Translations under genes and position numbers: made by a program
Origin: Treponema sp.
GTDB lineage: Bacteria; Spirochaetota; Spirochaetia; Treponematales; Treponemataceae
NCBI GenBank assembly: GCA_014803985.1
Contig: JAAVAO010000052.1
Span: 1-54,693, forward strand
Direction of reading: 5' to 3'
Length of the DNA: 54,693 nt
Shown: piece by piece, positions 1-10,061 of the stretch
How the letters are laid out: every line of letters starts with the position of its first letter
Numbering within the stretch: position 1 is the first letter of the stretch
Notes under the pieces: model-generated
What the model saw: the letters and a program-made list of their open reading frames with translations, nothing else
What the model was told of the DNA's origin: nothing
The model's database searches: none

Positions 1-19
1 GCGCGGCACTTTTATCATG

Positions 20-164
20 ACAAGTTTCCGTTGGAAACTTGCATATTTAATGCACATTCCGCTTGAAACTTCGCGCGATGCGCTCGTTGCGAAGCACTGC
101 GTTGCGAATGTGCGTAAAAAGTCAATCGAAAGCTCCAACTTTCTTCTTGACTTTTTATGGGAGG
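20..164 (+). repeat. Family A structured leader, copy 1 (before aepX)
   Basis: Non-coding leader that ends at the aepX ribosome binding site. Seen directly: hairpin AAGTTTCC-GTT-GGAAACTT (22-40); long-range arms GCACATTC (52-59) and GAATGTGC (106-113) enclosing CTTCGC (69-74)/GCGAAG (89-94); terminal hairpin AAAAAGTCAA (116-125)/TTGACTTTTT (147-156) with an inner GAAAG/CTTTC stem and loop CTCCAA. The SD GGGAGG follows at 159-164. Closely related copies precede flhG and the chemoreceptor gene, and a partial one precedes fliQ. The element may begin upstream of the window. A cis-acting RNA is inferred; a mobile palindromic repeat that happens to sit before genes is the alternative. Confidence 0.75.
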
Positions 165-169
165 ACGAC

Positions 170-1468
170 ATGAAAACGGTATACCTTGGAATTACGGGAG
201 ATATAATTCATCCCGGAATCATCAACATAATCAACGAGGGCGCAAAGCTCGGAGAACTCACGATTGGTCTTTTGACGGACAGCGCGATAGTTTCCCACAA
301 GCGTCTTCCCTATCTAACATACGAGCAGCGCGAGAAAGTCATTGAAAACATAAAAGGCGTTTCGCGTGTTGTTCCGCAAGAAGACTGGAGCTATGTTCCC
401 AACTTGAAAAAATACAAGCCCGACTACATAATTCACGGCGATGACTGGAAGTCAAACTATCTTTCAAAAATCCGCGACGAAGTTTTTGAGACGATGAAAG
501 AATGGGGTGGTGAAGTCGTGGAAATTCCCTACACACAGGGAATAAATTCGACGGCTTTGTCCGACAACGCAAAGTCCATCGGCACTACGCCCGACATTCG
601 TCGCGCGACGCTCCGACGGCTGCTTGCCGCAAAACCCATCGTCAGGATTATGGAAGCGCATTCCGGCTTGAGCGGCCTGATTGTCGAAAACACGCAGGTT
701 ATGAAAGAAGACGGGCTGCATGCGTTTGACGGAATGTGGTCGTCTTCACTTACGGATTCGACGAGCAAAGGGAAACCCGATATTGAGGCGGTCGATTTGA
801 CGACGAGAATGCAGTCGCTCACCGATATTTTGGAATGCACCTCGAAGCCCATTATTTATGACGGCGACACGGGCGATATTCCTGAGCATTTCGTCTTTAC
901 CGTAAGGACGCTTGAACGCAACGGAGTGAGCGCAGTAATCATTGAAGACAAAAAAGGACTGAAAAAGAATTCGCTTTTCGGAACGGAAGCAAAGCAAGTC
1001 CTTGCGACGGAAGAAGAATTCTGCGAGAAAATCAGCGCGGGAAAAAAGGCGCAGGTCACGAAAGACTTTATGATTATTGCTCGAATCGAAGAGATAATCG
1101 CGGGCTACAGCGTTGACGAGGCGATAAAAAAGGCGTTCGCCGCGGTAAAGGCTGGCGCGGACGGCGTTATGATTCACTCGAAAGACAAAAGCGGCGAAGA
1201 CATAAAGGAATTCTGCCAAAAATTCCGCGCGGAATACAAGAGCGTTCCCATCGTGCTTGTGCCGACGACATACAATCAGTTCACGGAAACCGAGCTTGCA
1301 AGCTGGGGCGCGAGCATTATCATTTATGCGAATCACATGCTCCGCGCAAGTTATCCCGCGATGCAAAAATGCGCCGAAGAAATTTTAAAGGCCGAGCGAA
1401 GTTTGGAAGTGAATGATTTGTGCATGCCGATAAAGCAAATCCTGGAATTGATACCGGGAACAAAATAA
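170..1468 (+). CDS. aepX: Phosphoenolpyruvate mutase with N-terminal cytidylyltransferase-like domain
   Basis: Rearranges phosphoenolpyruvate to phosphonopyruvate, the C-P bond-forming first step of phosphonate biosynthesis in the cytoplasm. The protein is 432 aa. Residues 1-130 resemble the glycerol-3-phosphate/choline-phosphate cytidylyltransferase fold (start GITGDIIHPGI, later TQGINST). Residues 140-430 are the isocitrate-lyase-like mutase, with the mutase signature EDK-x5-NS at 259-268 and YDGDTG at 230-235. The start at 170 is chosen because GGGAGG lies 5 nt upstream and the domain begins there; an in-frame ATG at 17 would add residues from the structured leader. The canonical HxGH nucleotide motif reads HPGI, so the N-terminal domain may not be catalytic. 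aepY and pntC follow in the same direction. The mutase call is firm; the N-terminal role is open. Confidence 0.95.
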   Translation: MKTVYLGITGDIIHPGIINIINEGAKLGELTIGLLTDSAIVSHKRLPYLTYEQREKVIENIKGVSRVVPQEDWSYVPNLKKYKPDYIIHGDDWKSNYLSKIRDEVFETMKEWGGEVVEIPYTQGINSTALSDNAKSIGTTPDIRRATLRRLLAAKPIVRIMEAHSGLSGLIVENTQVMKEDGLHAFDGMWSSSLTDSTSKGKPDIEAVDLTTRMQSLTDILECTSKPIIYDGDTGDIPEHFVFTVRTLERNGVSAVIIEDKKGLKKNSLFGTEAKQVLATEEEFCEKISAGKKAQVTKDFMIIARIEEIIAGYSVDEAIKKAFAAVKAGADGVMIHSKDKSGEDIKEFCQKFRAEYKSVPIVLVPTTYNQFTETELASWGASIIIYANHMLRASYPAMQKCAEEILKAERSLEVNDLCMPIKQILELIPGTK

Positions 1469-1504
1469 AATTGCCGTTTTACTTTTGGCAAAAAGGAAAA
1501 ATTT

Positions 1505-2629
1505 ATGATTGAACCAAAATTTTTTTACGACTTGGCTTTGGAGCATGGAACAGATTTCTTTGCGGGCGTACCGGATTCTTTGTTGAAGAATTTTTGCGCG
1601 TACATAACAGACAACGCTCCGGCGGAAAAACACATCATTTCGGCAAACGAAGGAAGCGCAACGGCTTTGGCGGCAGGCTATCACTTTTCCACTGGAAAAA
1701 TTCCGCTTATTTATATGCAGAATTCCGGCGAGGGCAATATGGTAAATCCGCTTCTTTCACTCGCAGATCCCGACGTTTATTCCGTGCCGATGCTGATTTT
1801 GATTGGTTGGCGCGGCGAGCCGGGAGTGCACGATGAGCCTCAGCATGTGAAGCAAGGAAAAGTTACCTGCGATTTGCTCGACGCAATGAAAGTGCCATAC
1901 CAGATTTTAAGCGCGAATCCCGAAGATTTGGAAAAGCAGTTTGACGAAGCGTATTCCTGCATACACAAGAATTCCGCGCCCTACGCTTTTGTAATCCGAA
2001 AAGACACGTTTGCCGCCTACACCTTGAAGAACAACGAAACTGTTTTTGGCACCATGAGCCGTGAAGAGGCTATCGAAAAAATCATGTTGCTTGCGGACAA
2101 AAAGGCGGCTTTCATTTCGACAACGGGAATGGCGAGCCGTGAACTGTATGAGTTGCGCGAAAAGCACGGAATGAAGCACGAAAAGGACTTCCTTACGGTC
2201 GGCTCAATGGGGCATGCAAGCCAAATCGCCCTTGCAATCGCGATGCAAAAGCTGGATCGGAAAATTTTCTGCATCGACGGCGACGGGGCGACTATTATGC
2301 AAATGGGCGGTCTTGCGACGATTGGCACTCGCGCTCCGAAAAACCTTGTCCACATCGTGCTGAACAACGGCGCGCATGACAGCGTTGGCGGACAGCCGAC
2401 TGTGGCGCGAAAAATCGACTTGTGTGGAATCGCAAAATCCTGCGGATATGAAAACGTAAAAAAAGTCGAGACGTTGGACGAACTTGAAAATTCGCTTTTG
2501 AATTTGGAAAACAAATTGACTTTCATCGAAGTAATCGTAAAAAAAGGCGCGAGAAAAGATTTGGGTCGTCCAAAAACAACGCCAATTGAAAACAAAGAAG
2601 CGTTTATGAAATTCTTGCAGGAAGCGTAA
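1505..2629 (+). CDS. aepY: Phosphonopyruvate decarboxylase
   Basis: Thiamine-diphosphate enzyme that decarboxylates phosphonopyruvate to phosphonoacetaldehyde, pulling the unfavourable mutase reaction forward. The 374-residue length is usual for the family. An N-terminal pyrimidine-binding half includes an ANEGSATALAAGYHF-type segment. The C-terminal half has the ThDP/Mg2+ motif starting GDGATIMQMGG and ending in LNNGAHDSVGG. It lies 36 bp after aepX with an AAGGA ribosome binding site before ATG 1505, and 33 bp before pntC, so the three genes probably form one operon. Codon use is GC-richer than in the glycosyltransferase genes that follow. Confidence is high from motif, length and neighbours. 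Confidence 0.95.
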   Translation: MIEPKFFYDLALEHGTDFFAGVPDSLLKNFCAYITDNAPAEKHIISANEGSATALAAGYHFSTGKIPLIYMQNSGEGNMVNPLLSLADPDVYSVPMLILIGWRGEPGVHDEPQHVKQGKVTCDLLDAMKVPYQILSANPEDLEKQFDEAYSCIHKNSAPYAFVIRKDTFAAYTLKNNETVFGTMSREEAIEKIMLLADKKAAFISTTGMASRELYELREKHGMKHEKDFLTVGSMGHASQIALAIAMQKLDRKIFCIDGDGATIMQMGGLATIGTRAPKNLVHIVLNNGAHDSVGGQPTVARKIDLCGIAKSCGYENVKKVETLDELENSLLNLENKLTFIEVIVKKGARKDLGRPKTTPIENKEAFMKFLQEA

Positions 2630-4498
<1,869 letters not shown>

Positions 4499-4504
4499 TT
4501 TACC

Positions 4505-4520
4505 CTGCGCGAAAGCGCAG
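4505..4520 (+). terminator. GAAA-tetraloop hairpin after pntC
   Basis: CTGCGC-GAAA-GCGCAG forms a perfect 6-bp stem with a GNRA loop 7 bp after the pntC stop. No T tract follows, so it may stabilise the mRNA end rather than terminate. A TATAAT hexamer at 4563-4568 could start the glycosyltransferase operon, but no well-spaced -35 was seen. Confidence 0.4.
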
Positions 4521-4646
4521 AGGCAAATACTGTGCTTGCCATTAAAATCAACACGCACAACATATAATACGGAAAAAATGCACGTTGCAGAATCCTTAAA
4601 AATGGACAAAGACTTACATTTCTTCACGCACTGGAGAAAATACTGA

Positions 4647-5726
4647 ATGAAAAATAACATAATCGCAATAAATGGAGAATCGTGGTGTCGCAATCTAACG
4701 GGGATAGAACGAGTTGCAATTGAAGTGACAAGCTATCTTGATGAAAAATTCTCTCCAAATCAAGCAGAACTTGTTGTTCCGAAAAATGCTAAAAATCTTC
4801 CCAATTTAAAGAATATAAAAATTGTTATTCTTGATGTTGAGGCGCATTTTTTTCCAAAATGGAATCAAATAGACTTTCAAAAATATATTTTAAAGAATCA
4901 TCGCATCCCCTTTGACTTTTCAAACAGCTGTCCATATTTCTCGCCAGGAATTGAATTTATTCACGACATTTATGCACATCTATACAAAGATGATTTAAAA
5001 TCTTCATTTCGTGACACGTTAATTCGCCTTTACTCTGAAATTATGTATAAACGAATTGCAAAAAAAGCAAAGATTATTTTTACTGTTTCTGAATATACAA
5101 AAAAGACCATCGTTGACTCATACAACATATCCCCTGAAAAAGTAAAGGTCGTCTATGCCGGTGTGTCCGCTTTAAACCAAACAACTGCTGACATCTCCAT
5201 TTTAAAAACCATACCAAAAATTACAGAAAGGGAATTTTATTTTACGCTTGGAAGTCTTTCTGTTAGAAAAAACTTGAAGTGGATTGCAAAACATGCAGAA
5301 CTGTATCCAAATGAACTCTTTGTTATTTCTGGGAAACCCCTCCCCTCTGTTGTTTCTCCTGAACTTGAAAAACTAAATACATTGGAAAACATTATTATGA
5401 CAGGTTACCTAACAGATGCACAGGTGAAAGCCTTGATGAAATCCTGCAAGGCATTTATTTTTCCGTCTTATTTTGAAGGGTTTGGCATTCCTCCTCTTGA
5501 AGCCCTTTCAGTCGGTGCAAAAATAATTATTTCAAACACTTCCTGCCTTCCCGAAATTTATGGTGACAGTGCCTACTACATTGACCCAAACGAACCTAAT
5601 GTAAACCTCGATGAACTTTTAAAAACAAACGTTTCTTCACCAAACACAATTCTTGAAAAATTCACGCTAAAAAACACCGCAATGAGAATTTATGAAACGA
5701 TAAAAAATGGAGTATATGAACTATGA
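4647..5726 (+). CDS. GT4-family glycosyltransferase
   Basis: A 359-aa GT-B fold glycosyltransferase, probably cytoplasmic and acting on a lipid-linked envelope glycan. The C-terminal nucleotide-sugar half carries the GT4 pattern PSYFEGFGIPPLEALSVGAK with the E-x7-E pair, followed by ISNTSCLPEIYGDSA. The N-terminal half contains an FTVSEYTKKTI segment typical of GT4 acceptor domains. Its stop overlaps the next start (ATGA), so it is translationally coupled to the second glycosyltransferase. The DNA is clearly more AT-rich than the phosphonate genes just upstream. Donor and acceptor cannot be read from sequence. Confidence 0.88.
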   Translation: MKNNIIAINGESWCRNLTGIERVAIEVTSYLDEKFSPNQAELVVPKNAKNLPNLKNIKIVILDVEAHFFPKWNQIDFQKYILKNHRIPFDFSNSCPYFSPGIEFIHDIYAHLYKDDLKSSFRDTLIRLYSEIMYKRIAKKAKIIFTVSEYTKKTIVDSYNISPEKVKVVYAGVSALNQTTADISILKTIPKITEREFYFTLGSLSVRKNLKWIAKHAELYPNELFVISGKPLPSVVSPELEKLNTLENIIMTGYLTDAQVKALMKSCKAFIFPSYFEGFGIPPLEALSVGAKIIISNTSCLPEIYGDSAYYIDPNEPNVNLDELLKTNVSSPNTILEKFTLKNTAMRIYETIKNGVYEL

Positions 5727-6850
5727 AAGTCGCAATTGTCCATGACTGGCTGACAAACTATGGAGGAGCAGAACGAGTTGTCGAACAACTTTTACAAATC
5801 TATCCTGACGCTGATATTTACACCCTTGTATATGACAAAAAAAAGATGGGAACGGTGTTCCCCCCTGAAAAAGTGCATACTTCGTTCGTGCAAAAAATTC
5901 CATTTTCAATAAAACTGTATACAAAATTTTTAAGCTTCATGCCAAAAGCCTTTGAGTCCTTTGATCTGACTTCATACAATGTAGTAATTGCATCATCATC
6001 TTCTTGTGCAAAGGGCGTTATAACATCCCCTGACACAACTTTCCTTGCCTATATACACACGCCAATGCGCTATGCATGGGACTTGTATTTCGACTACTTT
6101 AAACGCTCTGGAAAATTGACAAAGTTTTTTATGAAGCGACAAATGGGGCATATTCGGCAATGGGATTATATCTCAAGCCAAAGGATAGACGCATTGATTG
6201 CCAATTCGTCCTATATCAAGCGCAGAATTAAAAAATTTTGGAATCGTGATTCACAAGTTATTTTCCCGCCAGTAAATACAGAAAATCTTTGCCCAAATGG
6301 AAAACCCGCAGAAAATTTTTACATCGCATTCAGTCGCCTCGTTCCGTATAAAAGAATGGACATTGCCATTTCCGCATGTGGTGAACTTGGAAAGAACCTT
6401 ATAGTCATTGGGTCTGGAAGTCAAGAAAAAAAACTAAAAGAGTTAGCTAAAAATTATAAAACGGCAAATATACAATTTCTAGGCAGAATTAGCGATGACG
6501 AAGTAAAATCATATTTACAAAGATGTCGTGCACTTTTATTTTGCGCAGAAGAAGATTTTGGAATCATCCCTGTTGAAGCACAGGCTTGTGGACGTCCTGT
6601 AATTGCATACAAAAAAGGCGGGGTCCTTGAAACAGTGAAGGATGGTATTACAGGCTTATTTTTTGAAGAGCAAACAGCATCTTCCCTAAAGGCAGCCATA
6701 GAAAAATTTGAAATGCTTGATAACGAAGGACAATTTAAAACAGACGAAATCGTAAAGCACGCACAAACATTCAGTGCAGAGCGGTTTAGGATTCAAATAA
6801 AAAATGCGATCTATACATTGCAAGCGAAAAAAGAAAGAGGAATATTTTAA
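5723..6850 (+). CDS. GT4-family glycosyltransferase, WbaZ/mannosyltransferase-like
   Basis: A 375-aa GT-B glycosyltransferase. The N-terminus VAIVHDWLTNYGGAERVVEQL matches the start typical of WbaZ-like mannosyltransferases of O-antigen and exopolysaccharide clusters. Further family segments are HTPMRYAWDLYFDY around residues 112-126 and, in the donor half, CAEEDFGIIPVEAQACGRPV with the GT4 acidic pair. It overlaps the previous gene by 4 nt, and the next start lies 4 nt after its stop. The sugar specificity is inferred only loosely from family resemblance. Confidence 0.88.
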   Translation: MKVAIVHDWLTNYGGAERVVEQLLQIYPDADIYTLVYDKKKMGTVFPPEKVHTSFVQKIPFSIKLYTKFLSFMPKAFESFDLTSYNVVIASSSSCAKGVITSPDTTFLAYIHTPMRYAWDLYFDYFKRSGKLTKFFMKRQMGHIRQWDYISSQRIDALIANSSYIKRRIKKFWNRDSQVIFPPVNTENLCPNGKPAENFYIAFSRLVPYKRMDIAISACGELGKNLIVIGSGSQEKKLKELAKNYKTANIQFLGRISDDEVKSYLQRCRALLFCAEEDFGIIPVEAQACGRPVIAYKKGGVLETVKDGITGLFFEEQTASSLKAAIEKFEMLDNEGQFKTDEIVKHAQTFSAERFRIQIKNAIYTLQAKKERGIF

Positions 6851-6854
6851 GCCG

Positions 6855-7868
6855 ATGAAAATAGCAATTGATTGTAGATGGAGCGGAAAAAGTGGAATAG
6901 GAGCATTTTTTGACGGAATCCTCCCCTACCTAAAAAAGAGTACAAATGAATTGTTTTTGTTTGGTACAAATGAAATTCCGTGCGCTGTAAAAACATTTAG
7001 TGTTAAGGAAATTTTTTGTTTTCCTCGAAACCTATTAAAAGAAATAAACAAATGCGATGTATACTTTACGCCCTATTGTAACATTCCTGGAGGCATAAAA
7101 ATTCCCATATACACAACTATCCATGATGTGGTTTTTTTAGACATTCCCAAATTGGCAAGCAAACTTGGAATTTTTGTACGAAAAATTTTCTATAAGCGAG
7201 CGATAAAAAAATCTCGTGCACTTTTTACGGTTTCAGAATTTAGCAAAGGAAGAATCATAAAAACATTACACTGCAAAAAACCGATTTTTGTTGTTCACAA
7301 CGCATTGCCCGAATATCTTTTGAATTTTGATATTTCACAAATCAAAAAAACAAACTCGATACTTTTTGTTGGAAACATAAAAAAGCACAAGGGGCTTTCC
7401 ATTCTTCTCGATGCCTTTCCCACAATTTATGAAAAAACAGGGGCGAAGCTTTTAATTGTCGGATCGCAAGAACATTTTAGAACGCAGGATCGCTCAATCG
7501 AAGCAAAAATAGACGATATAAATGTGCATACAAATAATTCCATTGAATTTACAGGATTTGTTGAAAATGAACGCCTAAAAACAGTGCTTGCTTCATCGCG
7601 CATTTTAGTCCAACCATCCCTTTATGAAGGTTTTGGTCGCCCGCCACTTGAGGCATTGACAACCGGCACCAACGCAGTCATCTCTGACATCGAAGTTTTT
7701 CATGAAATATATGATGATTTTCCAGTCATATTCTTTAAATCGGGAGATTCCGATGATCTTGCAGAAAAAGTGATACATGCATGGGATTTTCCACCACCAG
7801 TTGCCATTCCGCAAAAATATAGTTTTGAAAAAACGGCAAACAGTATATTGGAAATTCTAAAACAGTAA
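6855..7868 (+). CDS. GT4-family glycosyltransferase
   Basis: A 337-aa glycosyltransferase of the GT4 family. It begins MKIAIDCRWSGKSGIGAFFDG, and the donor domain contains PSLYEGFGRPPLEALTTGTN with the conserved acidic pair. The start at 6855 is chosen because an upstream in-frame start at 6804 lies inside the preceding gene and adds a basic tail unlike the family; AGAGGA stands about 12 nt upstream. It ends 2 bp before the convergent stop of the Wzi-like gene, with no terminator between them. Most likely it adds a later sugar in the same oligosaccharide as its two neighbours. Confidence 0.86.
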   Translation: MKIAIDCRWSGKSGIGAFFDGILPYLKKSTNELFLFGTNEIPCAVKTFSVKEIFCFPRNLLKEINKCDVYFTPYCNIPGGIKIPIYTTIHDVVFLDIPKLASKLGIFVRKIFYKRAIKKSRALFTVSEFSKGRIIKTLHCKKPIFVVHNALPEYLLNFDISQIKKTNSILFVGNIKKHKGLSILLDAFPTIYEKTGAKLLIVGSQEHFRTQDRSIEAKIDDINVHTNNSIEFTGFVENERLKTVLASSRILVQPSLYEGFGRPPLEALTTGTNAVISDIEVFHEIYDDFPVIFFKSGDSDDLAEKVIHAWDFPPPVAIPQKYSFEKTANSILEILKQ

Positions 7869-7870
7869 AA

Positions 7871-9958
7871 CTATCTTCCAAAGATTGTAAAGCCAAGAGT
7901 TGCCACAAAACCTGTTACAGCAGAGTATTCGTCCGTGTCAATTTTATGATAGTCTCCTTTCACCCCAAGCGCAGAGTCTGTGTCAGTAAACGATGAATAC
8001 ACAAAGCCTAAAGAACAGTTTAGAACAATAGGAACCTTAAACTGCTTAAAGTCATAAGAGACGCCGAGAGAAACAATATGCGTCCATTCATAAGCACCAT
8101 CCCTCAAAAAATACTTTCTCAAATTATCCCGTCCTTTATTAGGAAGTTCCGAATATAAAGAACTTCCACCAACTTGTCTTGAACCATAATCCGCTCCATG
8201 ACGCACAAGCTGGTATTGCAATGCCGCCATAGACCACGCGGATGGACGCATTTGAAATTTTATATGAATTTCATCGGAATTTGGCGGAAGATAATATCCC
8301 AAAGACTCACCATTGTTTGTATAGGATTCGCTGATGTAGTCGCTATACCAGGGAGTATAATTTATTGAATGGTGTGTATAACAATATGGCTCAATCTTTG
8401 TGTAACGCAGGGAAAGTTTTCCAAAAGGAACAAACGGTATATGCGCATCCATACCTAACTGAAAGGCAAACATATACCTCGTCATGCTAAACATATTTTT
8501 TAAAACTTTTATTGGATTTGAAGATGGAATTTCATCAATATAACTAGAAAACCATATACTTCCAAGCCCTGGATAGCGAACCTTTACATTTGCAAAAAGC
8601 GCAACATTATCAAAATCACCCAAATTATCCTGATACATAACGCGATCGATCAATGGGAACATATAGCCAAGATCAAGTCGTTTCGGCCATACAACGGAAG
8701 AGCCAAAGTCAAAATGAACATATTTAAAGTCCAAGTCAAGTTCCGCAACTGTAAAAGCATTCTGAAAATGATAGGTATCATCTTCTTTCCATGCAGCGGA
8801 ATTCATATAATCTTGATTCGGAGCCTCCAAAATACCGGTTAAAGCGGAAAGTGAAAGGAATTTGAAAGGGCGAACAGAAAGATCAACGCCAAAGAACGGT
8901 CGGGCGGAAGCATTTAAAACAAGGCTTGCCCCATCATCCATCGCCGCCCATTCTCGCCTCAATCTCGCAACCCCTATTTCAATTTTATTGTCAAGGAACG
9001 ATGCATGAATCTCCCCAAACATTCCAAACCCCATGCTATTAACAATAGGCCATCCTTCAGTTCCACTAGCGGTCATATTTGAAAGATGAAAAATGTTGCC
9101 ATCCCAATATTTGGAGTATGTATAAGGAATAACGGAACGATTCCGAAACGTTTTAACTGTTCTTGTTTTTTTAGCAGTGGCATAATCAGGGGAGGAAGTA
9201 TCGTACTTCTCGCTTTCATCATCGTCAAACCACCAATACCCAACATCACACGTTCCCATTTCCTGAAGAGGCATTAAAGTGAGACCAAAATATCCAGTGG
9301 CATAATACGAAATGTTTTTTCCCAAATCTCCATAAAAATTCACGTTGTCAAAAAGCTCATATCCAACAGAACTATCCGCCTTTGCATAAACGCCGCCAGA
9401 AACAAGCCCAACAATTGAATCCCCAACTTCAAACGAGAGGGGGAATTTTTCCTTGCCTCCCTCAATCCTATATGAAAGATGACGAACATCAAACCCCTTT
9501 TTATGTACAAAACGCTCTTTTTCACGCAAAATGAGCGTATATTCCGTGATTGCTTTATATGTTCGTTTCACCTCTTTTTTTTCTATACTATTTTCTGCAC
9601 TTTCATCAAACGGCTCTCCCTCTTCTTCAAAAGCATTCGACTCGGTAAAAGCGTTTTCAGAAAGCATTTCTCCATTTTTAGCGATACGCGCGTCTTCATT
9701 CGTTTCAAGCACACCGCTTTTTTCTGTTGCCCCTCCAAAAAGATTTTCAAGAATCTCATCAAGTTTCTTTATTATGTATTTCTCAGTGTATGGGCGAACT
9801 TCAGAGAGAGTTGTGCAAAGACCGCGCGATTCAGCATTTGAAAGAATAGAATAAATCTCATCATTCACATCAACGGTCGTGTTTGTTTGAGCAAAAAGCA
9901 TCCACCCCACGGCAAAAGATACAATCATAAAAACAGTTCTTTTTATATTCATAGCCAT
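7871..9958 (-). CDS. Capsule assembly Wzi-like outer-membrane protein
   Basis: A 695-aa exported protein. A signal peptide is visible (basic start, hydrophobic run, cleavage near FAQ). Next comes a Wzi-type start in which short conserved segments (YSILSNAESRGL, SEVRPYT) precede an acidic low-complexity insert at residues 85-130. The rest is long alternating hydrophobic/aromatic sequence expected of an outer-membrane beta-barrel. Wzi family proteins are outer-membrane lectins that anchor capsular polysaccharide, which fits the glycan genes on both sides. ATG 9952 (residue 3) is an equally good start, since GAGGA is only about 3 nt from the first ATG. It is transcribed away from wbaP. Confidence 0.75.
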   Translation of the reverse strand: MAMNIKRTVFMIVSFAVGWMLFAQTNTTVDVNDEIYSILSNAESRGLCTTLSEVRPYTEKYIIKKLDEILENLFGGATEKSGVLETNEDARIAKNGEMLSENAFTESNAFEEEGEPFDESAENSIEKKEVKRTYKAITEYTLILREKERFVHKKGFDVRHLSYRIEGGKEKFPLSFEVGDSIVGLVSGGVYAKADSSVGYELFDNVNFYGDLGKNISYYATGYFGLTLMPLQEMGTCDVGYWWFDDDESEKYDTSSPDYATAKKTRTVKTFRNRSVIPYTYSKYWDGNIFHLSNMTASGTEGWPIVNSMGFGMFGEIHASFLDNKIEIGVARLRREWAAMDDGASLVLNASARPFFGVDLSVRPFKFLSLSALTGILEAPNQDYMNSAAWKEDDTYHFQNAFTVAELDLDFKYVHFDFGSSVVWPKRLDLGYMFPLIDRVMYQDNLGDFDNVALFANVKVRYPGLGSIWFSSYIDEIPSSNPIKVLKNMFSMTRYMFAFQLGMDAHIPFVPFGKLSLRYTKIEPYCYTHHSINYTPWYSDYISESYTNNGESLGYYLPPNSDEIHIKFQMRPSAWSMAALQYQLVRHGADYGSRQVGGSSLYSELPNKGRDNLRKYFLRDGAYEWTHIVSLGVSYDFKQFKVPIVLNCSLGFVYSSFTDTDSALGVKGDYHKIDTDEYSAVTGFVATLGFTIFGR

Positions 9959-9993
9959 ATTTCCTCATAAAAACTTCAACAACAAGGAATTTC

Positions 9994-10022
9994 ACTATAC
10001 TAAAAATAGAGGAATATTTCAA
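9994..10022 (-). promoter_or_regulatory. Sigma70-type promoter for the Wzi-like gene
   Basis: On the minus strand TTGAAA (10017-10022) and TATAGT (9994-9999) are separated by 17 bp in the divergent wzi/wbaP gap. This predicts a short leader of about 30 nt before the Wzi-like start. Confidence 0.55.
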
Positions 10023-10061
10023 TATATAGACATTAACCTTTTTTTTGAGTAAAATGGCGTT

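Noticed and set aside
746..1366. 206-codon open frame on the minus strand over aepX
   Set aside because: It is antisense to a gene with clear motifs; open by GC-rich codon bias and resembles no protein.
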